From Candidatus Coatesiibacteriota bacterium (GTDB lineage Bacteria; RBG-13-66-14): DNA of 12,206 nt. Position numbers and translations under genes: made by a program. Below the pieces are notes generated by a model. It searched no databases. It worked only from the letters and a program-made list of their open reading frames with translations, and was not told where the DNA came from. The DNA lies in the NCBI GenBank assembly GCA_014728185.1, contig WJMB01000183.1, positions 1 through 12,206 of the forward strand. Direction: 5' to 3'. Of the stretch, positions 1-6,023 are shown piece by piece (the stretch's first letter is position 1; the number at the start of each line of letters is the position of its first letter).

Positions 1-450
1 GCAGAACTCCTGGATGGCGTCGACGATCACACCGTAGCGCTCGTCGGCCTGAAAGCGGGGCGCGTAGACCTTGAAGCCGTAGTTGTACAGGCCGTCGTTG
101 AGGGTGACCGTGTAGGTGAACTGATCGGTGATGCCCAGGTAACCGGCGTTCTCCAGCTCTTCGATGCCGTTTTGCACCAACAGGTTGTAGAGGGCCTGGA
201 GCTCCTCGCGGCCACGGACGCCCTCGGTGGTGCGCAGCGGTCCGGAGAGGGGTTCCTCCTCGATGCTCCAGGCGGCGGCGTCGCCCTCGAGGGTGATGAT
301 ATAATCACGGGCGGCTATCTCGGAGAGACCACCGGTCATGTACATGGTGATCTCCAGCTCCTCGGGCAGCTCGCGGCAGCCCGTGAGGGTCAGGAGAGTC
401 AGAACGGCGGCGGTGATGAGCGCAAACCACCGGGTAAGGTTGGGAGTCAT
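1..450 (-). CDS. Putative lipoprotein, 3' end beyond the window
   Basis: The reading frame opens at ATG 450-448 and stays open for 150 codons to the left edge, so the C-terminus is missing. AAGGAT (complement of 455-460) is a good ribosome binding site four bases before the ATG. The N-terminus is a lipoprotein signal: one Arg, a hydrophobic stretch at residues 8-22, then the lipobox Leu-Thr-Gly-Cys with the lipidated Cys at residue 25. The mature part is acidic and starts with a TMYMTGG segment. A later D-Q-F-T-Y-T-V-T-L strand and a helix-like VIVDAIQEF end vaguely recall small emfourin-like inhibitor folds, but I do not assign that family. I infer anchoring in a membrane facing the periplasm. 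It is transcribed away from the gap at 451-1238 and no neighbour indicates a function. Confidence 0.8.
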   Translation of the reverse strand, partial: MTPNLTRWFALITAAVLTLLTLTGCRELPEELEITMYMTGGLSEIAARDYIITLEGDAAAWSIEEEPLSGPLRTTEGVRGREELQALYNLLVQNGIEELENAGYLGITDQFTYTVTLNDGLYNYGFKVYAPRFQADERYGVIVDAIQEFC

Positions 451-573
451 GGGTATCCTTGGGAATCGTCGTCTGGGGAAACGGCCGACTGGCTTTTGTA
501 GACAACGAAGCGCAACGTCCGGGTAAGATCCCTCGCTGCCGGTCGAGTTCAGCTTGCCATGGCCTCGCTGAAT

Positions 574-865
574 GATGGGATCGCATATCCTGTTCGGATC
601 GGGTTTTGATTGTAATCTGCTGATAGTACGCGTGTAGTGGCAGAAGTACCTGTCACTTTTCAGCAGCCGACAAGTGGCGGTGACAAGGAGTATGCTCTCG
701 TGGACAAATCACCGTTATCTACTCGGCCCATAAGCGCATCAACAACAAGCATATATGCTACGCAGGTGATAACGTGATCTAAGCTCGACGCACCCGGACG
801 GCGACCATCGAGCGGCGAAGCTCCAAAAACCAGCCCAGTTTTATTCGATCAGGTTCCATGATGCC
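574..865 (+). repeat. Diverged intergenic repeat, copy 1 (full length)
   Basis: The segment 574-710 aligns with 8008-8141 almost without gaps at roughly 70% identity by eye. Shared words include the block around CCTGTTCGG (588-596), GCTGATA (618-624), CCTGTCACTT (649-658), TCAGCAG (660-666) and AAGTGGCGG (672-680). The similarity resumes at the far end, where a GAA-CTC ... CAGCCC ... GTTCCATGATGCC series matches 8284-8331. The order of blocks is the same in both copies. No reading frame is preserved, so this looks like a noncoding element. Strand is given only as the orientation shared by all copies. Confidence 0.75.
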
Positions 866-884
866 TATCCCTATCCATCGTCAC

Positions 885-941
885 CCGCCGGTGGCCGATT
901 GGCGGTTGCAGAGCTGTATCGGCACTGTAAACCACCGGCGG
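885..941. repeat. Inverted repeat, 10-bp perfect arms
   Basis: CCGCCGGTGG at 885-894 is the exact reverse complement of CCACCGGCGG at 932-941, with a 37-base spacer. It lies just downstream of repeat copy 1 and could form a hairpin in RNA or DNA. There is no T-run after it, so it is not a clear intrinsic terminator. Confidence 0.5.
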
Positions 942-1161
942 CCGGGAGGTTGTCCGCCCATTCGGTCGGGTCGAAGGCTCAGGCTGATAGCAATGTGTGA
1001 AGAACAAAAAGCAGGCCGCAGATCGGTTCAGCCCTTGTTCCGGCCAGGCCGGTGAGCTAAGTTAAGCCCTACGCGAATCGTATCTCATGAAGCCGGTCGG
1101 CGTAACCGCGGCGACATTGCGCTAGCTACAGTTATTGCTGCTGATGTTGTTCCGGTTTTCC

Positions 1162-1197
1162 TTGATGATCCCTTTGATGATCCCTTTGATGATCCCA
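1162..1197 (+). repeat. Three tandem 12-bp repeats upstream of the YkgJ-family gene
   Basis: The unit TTGATGATCCCT occurs at 1162-1173 and 1174-1185, and as TTGATGATCCCA at 1186-1197. Each unit opens with TTGATG, which resembles a -35 box. The copy at 1174 is followed 18 bases later by GATAAA (1198-1203), a possible weak -10. The array ends about 40 bases before the ATG at 1239. It may be a binding-site array or a slippage-prone promoter element, but no function is shown. Confidence 0.6.
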
Positions 1198-1238
1198 GAT
1201 AAACATAGCATATCACAACCGAAGCGACCGGAAGAACC

Positions 1239-1685
1239 ATGAGCAAAAAACCCTGGTACGCACCCCGGGGGCTGCGCTTCGCCTGCCGTCCCGGCTGCGC
1301 CCACTGCTGCCGCGGCGAGCCCGGAGTGGTCTACGTCACACGGTCCGAGCGCCGACGGATGGCCGGGCATCTGGGGCTGGAGGAGGACGAGTTCCGCCGT
1401 CGACACTGCCGCCGGGTCGGGCTCAACCGCTGGTCGCTGCGCGAGCGGGTCGACGGCGATTGCGTTTTCCTGGATCCTCACAGCGGCCGCTGCGGTGTTT
1501 ACCAGGTCCGGCCGAGTCAGTGTCGCAGCTATCCCTTTTGGCCCAGCATTCTGGCCGACCAGGGCTCCTGGGAGGGGGAGAAGCTCAACTGTCCGGGGAT
1601 CGGCCGAGGCCGGCTGTTCACTCCCGGAGAGATCCGTCGGCTGAGCCGCTCCGCCGACGGCGCGACGGATGATGAAGGCTGGTGA
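1239..1685 (+). CDS. YkgJ-family cysteine cluster protein (putative metal-binding)
   Basis: The 148-residue product belongs to the YkgJ/COG0727 family, annotated as putative zinc- or iron-chelating proteins; no enzymatic role is firmly established. The hallmark cysteines are present: Cys16, Cys20 and the Cys23-Cys24 pair (C-x3-C-x2-CC), then Cys75 in GDCVFLD, Cys85 in GRCGVY, Cys95 in RPSQCRSYPF and Cys118 in NCPG. This spacing fits the family well, and Cys57 is extra. ATG 1239 is chosen because GGAAG lies at 1230-1234 and the family N-terminus starts close to it. No signal peptide or membrane segment is visible, so it should be cytoplasmic. It stands alone, divergent from the lipoprotein gene and convergent with tsaB. 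The tail after residue 130 is low complexity and may be dispensable. Confidence 0.88.
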   Translation: MSKKPWYAPRGLRFACRPGCAHCCRGEPGVVYVTRSERRRMAGHLGLEEDEFRRRHCRRVGLNRWSLRERVDGDCVFLDPHSGRCGVYQVRPSQCRSYPFWPSILADQGSWEGEKLNCPGIGRGRLFTPGEIRRLSRSADGATDDEGW

Positions 1686-1831
1686 AAGCGTCTCGCCGCG
1701 GGAATCCTCAAGCTAGAAGCCGGAAGCCTTCTCCAACATTATAAACCTTTACTTGTCGAATGCCCAACGAGGAGTAAATCGCCCTCTCGGTGAAGATAAC
1801 GAACCACCCGTCGACGTACTGTTTATGCGGA

Positions 1832-2488
1832 TCAGCGGCCCTCCAGCGGTTTGGCGGGGGGCCGTTTGAGGTAGAGGGGCCGGGCCGCGAGGGGATCGAG
1901 CCGCGCATCGTCTTCGATTCGCATCAGCGTCGCCTCGGCCAGGGGGCGGGGTCGCAGGGTGGCGAAGCCCTGGAGGAGCCGTTCCGGGGCCAGTCGCTCC
2001 GCGAGGGATTCGGGGATCCGTCCCAGGTAAACCTCGGCCGGGCGTTGTTCCAGCAGTACATCGAGACTCATCAGCGCCGGTTCCTCCAGGGGCTCGCCAC
2101 CGCGAAAGCGCCGCACGTAAACGAGCCCGCGCCCGGCGCCGAGGAGCGCGCCCACGGTATCCTCCGGTCTCAAGAGTTCCCGGGCGTTGTGGTGCAGTAC
2201 GCTCAGGCTGTCCAGGCCGAGCAGGGCCGCACCCGAGGCCTCGACCAGAGCCAGGGCGGCGGCCAGACCGACGCGGATGCCGGTGAAGGAGCCCGGACCG
2301 ATACAGACGGCCACGTAATCAAGGTCCCGCGCCGAGAGCCCGCCCCGCTCCAGACAGTGACGCGCCGCCGGCAGCAGGCCGCGTCCGCCGGTGATCTCGG
2401 GGGGATACTCCTCGACGTGAACGGCGTCGTCGCTGATAAGGCATGCTCCGCCGCCGCGGGTCGCGCAGGCCAGGGCCAACAGCTTCAT
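1832..2488 (-). CDS. tsaB: tRNA threonylcarbamoyladenosine biosynthesis protein TsaB
   Basis: TsaB is the catalytically inactive partner of TsaD in the complex that places threonylcarbamoyl on A37 of ANN-decoding tRNAs. The 218-residue product begins MKLLALACAT, where family members usually have an ILAIDTST-like strand. It carries the signature AVCIGPGSFTGIRVG at about residues 60-74, preceded by the usual helix ending in LSARDLDYV. The C-terminus ARPLYLKRPPAK also fits. ATG 2488 is chosen because the signature lies at the normal distance, GAGGA (complement of 2495-2499) precedes it, and the ATG overlaps the tsaE stop in a 4-base ATGA, implying translational coupling. In-frame sequence upstream belongs to tsaE in another frame. 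Length is close to the family's usual 220-230. tsaD is not in this window. Confidence 0.93.
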   Translation of the reverse strand: MKLLALACATRGGGACLISDDAVHVEEYPPEITGGRGLLPAARHCLERGGLSARDLDYVAVCIGPGSFTGIRVGLAAALALVEASGAALLGLDSLSVLHHNARELLRPEDTVGALLGAGRGLVYVRRFRGGEPLEEPALMSLDVLLEQRPAEVYLGRIPESLAERLAPERLLQGFATLRPRPLAEATLMRIEDDARLDPLAARPLYLKRPPAKPLEGR

Positions 2489-2961
2489 CGGAAGTCCTCG
2501 GGAAAAGGCGCGGCCAACAGGTGGGAGGGGCCGTCGGGCGAACAGCGCAGGCTGATCTCCCGGCCCGTCGCCGGTGGGATGGCGAAATCCAGCTCGATCA
2601 ACAGCGATACAACGGAGAAGACCGCGCGTTCGGGCCACTCCACGGCCAGGACGCCCTCAGGTCCGGGAAGTTCCTCGAGTCCCAACTGGGCCGCCTCCTC
2701 TTCCTCGCCGCCCAGGCGGTAGAGGTCGGCGTGGTGCAGGGTCAGGCGTCCGCGCAGGCGGCGGATGAGCTGGAAGGTCGGGCTGCGCACACCGCGCTCG
2801 ATCTCCAAACCCGCTCCCAGACCGCGTACCAGCGTGGTCTTGCCCGCCCCCAGGGGGCCGCTGAGCAGCAGCGTCTCGCCGCCGCGGCAGCGCTCGCCGA
2901 GCAGACGCCCCAGGGAGAGGGCGGCGGCGACATCGGGCAGGCGGCGGCGCAGTTCGATCAT
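2485..2961 (-). CDS. tsaE: tRNA threonylcarbamoyladenosine biosynthesis ATPase TsaE
   Basis: TsaE is the small P-loop ATPase that binds the TsaB-TsaD dimer and is needed for multiple turnovers of t6A synthesis. The 158-residue product has the Walker A motif GPLGAGKT at residues 35-42, the family SPTF element at 60-63, HADLYRL at 77-83 and VEWPE at 107-111. All are standard for TsaE, as is the length. ATG 2961 is chosen because it gives the usual short N-terminal helix before the P-loop and overlaps the stop of the upstream membrane-protein gene in an ATGA. A longer frame reaching about 3072 would read into that gene in another frame and is rejected. There is little ribosome binding site of its own, so translation probably depends on coupling. 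It is followed directly by tsaB. Confidence 0.95.
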   Translation of the reverse strand: MIELRRRLPDVAAALSLGRLLGERCRGGETLLLSGPLGAGKTTLVRGLGAGLEIERGVRSPTFQLIRRLRGRLTLHHADLYRLGGEEEEAAQLGLEELPGPEGVLAVEWPERAVFSVVSLLIELDFAIPPATGREISLRCSPDGPSHLLAAPFPEDFR

Positions 2962-4841
2962 TCGAAGTACCACAATGAACCCAGGGCCAGACTGGAATCG
3001 CTTTCCAAACCCTTGAAGGTGATGATGACCAGGGGTTGGCCCGGAATTATCCGCACCATCAGCTCGTTCCACCTCTGCGGCTCGACCTCGTGGAACTCCG
3101 AGCCGCCCTGTGTCTCGCTGCGGACCTCCAGCTCAGGCGTGTTCCGGTAACAGAAGCGCAGGCAGACCAGGGTCGTTTCCTGGGGCAGGGCGAGCTCGAG
3201 GCGCAGAGCGTCGGCGTTCTCGAAAACCAGGCAGGTGTCGGCCACCTCCGCGGGTCGCCCGGTGATGACCTGATCATGGACGATCAGTTCCCAGCGCGGT
3301 CGAACCCCGGCCAGGGTGTCGAAAGCCACCTGTTCAAGGGCGTCGGGATCGCCGCCGAGCTCGATGAACTCGAGCAGGCGCCGCCCCTGCAGGGCTTCGA
3401 TTACCGACGGCGTCCAGAGGCCGAAGCGCCGCTCCAGGGGCACCCAGTCCAGTCGCCAGAGGCCGCGTTCAGCATCGCCGTCCTCCAGTACCAGGGCGGC
3501 CAGGGGGTTGGCGGCTATCTCCTCGTGGATTCCGGGCTCGCTGACCAGGTAGCCGGGTCGGCGAAAGCGGGGGTCCATGGCGCGATCCTCAAGGACCGTG
3601 GCGATGACGCGCGGGTACTCGCTGATCCTCGGCGGCAGGGCGCCGGAGAGATCGGCGACGCGCAGGCCGCCATGCTGCAGATAGAGCCCCGGGTGGAGGG
3701 TGGCCACGCAACTGTCCTCCGGCAGCAGGTCCGCTGCACGTCGCTGGAAATCGACGGCGCCCTCGGGGACGGCGTCGGATTCGAAGGCGAGCAGCCCCGG
3801 AACCACCATCAGCGCCGCCGCGGCCCCGGCGATCAGGCGCCGCCGCCGTCCCCCCGTCCGCTGAGCGCTCCAGATAACCACGGCCGTGACCACCAGGGGG
3901 CTCAACCAGAGCAGGATCAGACCATCGCCGCGCATCACCAACCCGCCCAGGGCCAGGGCGATTACCAGCATCGCAGCCGAGAGGCGCCAGCGCATCCGGG
4001 GAACGGCGAAGCCCACCGCCAGGGCTACGGTAATCATGCCGATCACCGAGCCGCCCAGATCGCGCACCAGGGAATGGGGCAAGGCCAGCACCAAACCCAG
4101 GCGCTCCACCGCCCGGCCGCCCGGGGCGACCGCTAGCGGCGTCAGGACGTCCTCCAGCGGCGGCGCGCCCCAGGCCGTGCGGGCCAGCAGGGCCCTTACC
4201 ACAGCCAGGGCGCAGGGAATCAGCAGCCAGAACAGTCGGGGGCTCAAGCGTTCGCCCTTGAGCGAGTCCACGGCGGGCACGGCGGCGCAGATGGCCAAAG
4301 CTGCGAACATGCCGGCGTAGGTCGTCAGGGTCAGCAGAACCACGGGCGGCACGACCACGGCGATGCGGCGCCCCAGGATGCCGCAGACCGCCCAGGCCAA
4401 CAGCAGTGCCGGCAGGGCCTGGGGGTCGCCGCCGAGGACGGAGCCCACCAGGGGCGCGCAGACCAGGGCCGCGGCGACGGCGATGGCCGAGACGCGTTCC
4501 CCGGCGCCCAGCAGGCGGGCCAGGCGTCGCAGGACCAGCAGCCAGCCCAGCAGCAGCAGGGCGTTGAGCAGGTGCAGGCTCCAGCGCGCCCCGGCTTTAC
4601 CGCCCAGCAGGCGGCCCAGGGCCAGCGGAAAGACTTGCAGCGGATCGGCGGCGGCGTCGGTGGAGGAGTCCTCGGGGTTGATCCGCAAGGCCTCCCCGGC
4701 CGCCAACTGACCGGCGTAGTGCAGTTGCAGGCGGGCGGTGTCGTGCAGACCCCCGCCGGCGAGATGCCAGACGAGAACCACCAGGGCCCAGAGCAGGATC
4801 AGCCCCGCCGTCAACCAGCGCTTAAGCTTCTCGGTTTCCAT
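2958..4841 (-). CDS. GT-C-like multipass membrane protein with large soluble C-terminal domain
   Basis: The 627-residue product has hydrophobic segments at about 11-28, 88-105, 118-136, 142-157, 160-190, 203-219, 246-258, 263-280, 288-303, 308-324 and 337-352. A soluble region of about 270 residues follows, ending in beta-rich sequence. After the first segment, HDTARLQLHYAGQLAAG and RINPED then DPLQVFPLAL follow the layout of GT-C glycosyltransferases of the PMT/ArnT type (DDAxxxxRYAxNLxxG, NPGE, PLW). That suggests a polyprenyl-phosphate-sugar-using enzyme or a relative. The acidic pair expected in the first loop reads His33-Asp34-Thr35, so only one acid is kept and activity is uncertain. 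ATG 4841 lies 20 bases inside the end of mazG, with a weak GGGA before it. The stop overlaps the tsaE start. The family is inferred from layout only. Confidence 0.75.
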   Translation of the reverse strand: METEKLKRWLTAGLILLWALVVLVWHLAGGGLHDTARLQLHYAGQLAAGEALRINPEDSSTDAAADPLQVFPLALGRLLGGKAGARWSLHLLNALLLLGWLLVLRRLARLLGAGERVSAIAVAAALVCAPLVGSVLGGDPQALPALLLAWAVCGILGRRIAVVVPPVVLLTLTTYAGMFAALAICAAVPAVDSLKGERLSPRLFWLLIPCALAVVRALLARTAWGAPPLEDVLTPLAVAPGGRAVERLGLVLALPHSLVRDLGGSVIGMITVALAVGFAVPRMRWRLSAAMLVIALALGGLVMRGDGLILLWLSPLVVTAVVIWSAQRTGGRRRRLIAGAAAALMVVPGLLAFESDAVPEGAVDFQRRAADLLPEDSCVATLHPGLYLQHGGLRVADLSGALPPRISEYPRVIATVLEDRAMDPRFRRPGYLVSEPGIHEEIAANPLAALVLEDGDAERGLWRLDWVPLERRFGLWTPSVIEALQGRRLLEFIELGGDPDALEQVAFDTLAGVRPRWELIVHDQVITGRPAEVADTCLVFENADALRLELALPQETTLVCLRFCYRNTPELEVRSETQGGSEFHEVEPQRWNELMVRIIPGQPLVIITFKGLESDSSLALGSLWYFE

Positions 4842-5634
4842 CGTCCCGTTTGGCTCGCCGCCAGGCCTCGTCCAGCTCCGCGAAACCGCAGTCGTTGAAG
4901 CGCCGCCCCCGGGCGGCCAGTTCGCTTTCCATCCGGCGGATCCGCCGGCGGAACTTCTCCAGGGTGCGCCGCAGCGCCAGGCCCGGGTCTATCTCCAGGA
5001 AACGGCCCAGGTTGGCCACGGTGAACAGCAGATCGCCCAGCTCGTCTTCGATCTCGGCGCGCCGGCCCCGCTCCACGCTCTCACGCAGCTCGGCGAACTC
5101 CTCCTCGATCTTGCCCAGCACCCCGGCGATATCGGGCCAGTCGAAGCGGTAGTGGGCGGCCTTCTCGGCCAGGCGCACCGCGAGCAGCAAGGGCGGCGTC
5201 TTGGGCGGGACGCGCTCCAGGGCCCGGGTCAGCGGCAGGGGCGGCTCGGCGCCTTCGGCGGCCTCCTCGCCGTGCTTGATCTTCTCCCAGTTGCGGATGA
5301 CCGCGCCGGCGTCCTCGAGCTCGGGGCCGTCCTCGGCGAAAACGTGGGGGTGACGTCGGCGCATCTTGGCTCTGGCGGCCGCCAGGGCGTCCTCCAGGCT
5401 GAAACGACCCTCGCGACGGGCCAGCAGGCCGATGAAGCTGGCCACGTAGAGGACGTCGCCCAGCTCTTCGGTCATCTCGTCAGCCCCGCCCTCGGCCAGA
5501 GCGTCGTAGAACTCGTAGGCCTCTTCGATCAGGTAGCGCGCCGTGGTCTCCACACTCTGAGCGCGGTCCCAGGCGCAGCCGTCCGGCGCCAGCAGCGTCT
5601 CCAGGGTCTGTAGCAGCTCGTCGTAGGCCTGCAC
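4822..5634 (-). CDS. mazG: Nucleoside triphosphate pyrophosphohydrolase MazG
   Basis: MazG hydrolyses (d)NTPs to NMP and pyrophosphate, cleansing the pool of aberrant nucleotides. The 270-residue product has the two-domain layout of Escherichia coli MazG (263 residues). The first domain has CAWDRAQSVET at about 20-30, the metal-binding IEEAYEFYDAL at 36-46 and EELGDVLY at 56-63. The second has KIEEEFAELRE followed by EDELGDLLFTVANLGR. Both EExxE and ExxxD sets are intact. I choose GTG 5634 as start: AAGGA runs just upstream (complement of 5635-5650) and the motif spacing matches the family. A TTG at 5664 would add ten unconserved residues. It is the first gene of the minus-strand operon and has a good promoter at 5831-5860, leaving a leader of about 190 bases. 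Confidence 0.93.
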   Translation of the reverse strand: MQAYDELLQTLETLLAPDGCAWDRAQSVETTARYLIEEAYEFYDALAEGGADEMTEELGDVLYVASFIGLLARREGRFSLEDALAAARAKMRRRHPHVFAEDGPELEDAGAVIRNWEKIKHGEEAAEGAEPPLPLTRALERVPPKTPPLLLAVRLAEKAAHYRFDWPDIAGVLGKIEEEFAELRESVERGRRAEIEDELGDLLFTVANLGRFLEIDPGLALRRTLEKFRRRIRRMESELAARGRRFNDCGFAELDEAWRRAKRDDGNREA

Positions 5635-5830
5635 AGTCCTTTTCCTTTCGGCTCCAGCATGCAAAGTGAGGGCTTTTCGAAGACAACCGGCCGTCCCCCG
5701 GCGTGATTTTCAGAGAGAACCCTGTCGGGTCATTCCACAGCGGGGGCGTCGGCCTCGCAACCTGATTCCCTGAGAGTCTTCGGAAATCGCTTGCGGCACG
5801 TTGGTTCTGCCCCCTCCGGACGACGCGGAG

Positions 5831-5860
5831 AGTATACGGGGGCGCCCGGCGGGGTGTCAA
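5831..5860 (-). promoter_or_regulatory. Sigma70-type promoter for the mazG operon
   Basis: Read on the minus strand, TTGACA (complement of 5855-5860) is a perfect -35. An 18-base spacer follows, then TATACT (complement of 5831-5836), a 5/6 match to the -10. Transcription should begin near 5824. Confidence 0.75.
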
Positions 5861-5869
5861 TCCACCGCG

Positions 5870-5898
5870 TTGACCCCGCGCCCGGCCTGTGCTACGCT
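5870..5898 (+). promoter_or_regulatory. Sigma70-type promoter for pfkA and the bactofilin gene
   Basis: TTGACC at 5870-5875 and TACGCT at 5893-5898 are separated by exactly 17 bases. TGC just before the -10 (5890-5892) gives an extended -10. Its -35 lies nine bases from the -35 of the leftward mazG promoter. Transcription should begin near 5905. Confidence 0.7.
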
Positions 5899-6013
5899 AG
5901 CCCAATCATTCCAGCGAACGATTGCCGCTCTGCGGCGGCGCTCAGGCGGGCTCCCTCTCTCAGCGCCTCCGCCGGGCGCCGGAGCCGAACGTTCTCGAAG
6001 CTGACTCGGCAAC

Positions 6014-6019
6014 GGAGGT
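6014..6019 (+). promoter_or_regulatory. Strong ribosome binding site that sets a CTG start for pfkA
   Basis: GGAGGT at 6014-6019 is a near-perfect Shine-Dalgarno sequence. The only plausible initiator at the right distance is CTG 6024-6026, four bases downstream, which begins the conserved PfkA N-terminus. No in-frame ATG, GTG or TTG lies between it and a TTG at 5922. Confidence 0.65.
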
Positions 6020-6023
6020 CGAG

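Larger units (their letters stand above)
451..1238. other. Gene-free intergenic region
   Basis: This gap separates the divergent lipoprotein and YkgJ-family genes. I see no ORF with GC-rich codon use, family resemblance or ribosome binding site; short frames such as the one at 858-1055 look like chance. The base composition is visibly richer in A+T than the genes. It holds a full copy of the noncoding repeat shared with two other gaps (574-865), an inverted repeat (885-941) and three tandem 12-bp units (1162-1197). I could not define a convincing promoter for the leftward lipoprotein gene. Confidence 0.7.
5635..6023. other. Divergent intergenic region between mazG and pfkA
   Basis: This 389-base stretch holds the back-to-back promoters for both operons and two untranslated leaders, about 190 bases for mazG and about 120 for pfkA. 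The pfkA leader is GC-rich with CGCCGGGCGCCGG-type palindromic sequence at about 5970-5983, which could fold. I see no convincing gene; the open frames here start at TTG or lack ribosome binding sites. Confidence 0.7.

Noticed and set aside
27..308. 93-codon minus-strand frame inside the first gene
   Set aside because: It lies out of frame with the lipoprotein reading frame that opens at 450 with a good ribosome binding site and lipobox.
1162..1197. Tandem units as a CRISPR array
   Set aside because: The units are only 12 bp and directly adjacent with no spacers, and no cas gene is nearby.
1790..2722. 310-codon plus-strand frame opposite tsaB and tsaE
   Set aside because: It is the antisense shadow of two clear genes with intact family motifs, and its composition is Gln/Gly/Arg-rich as expected of a shadow.
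3036..4136. 366-codon plus-strand frame
   Set aside because: It is a shadow of the membrane-protein gene on the other strand; low-complexity Gln/Arg/Pro sequence with no domain.
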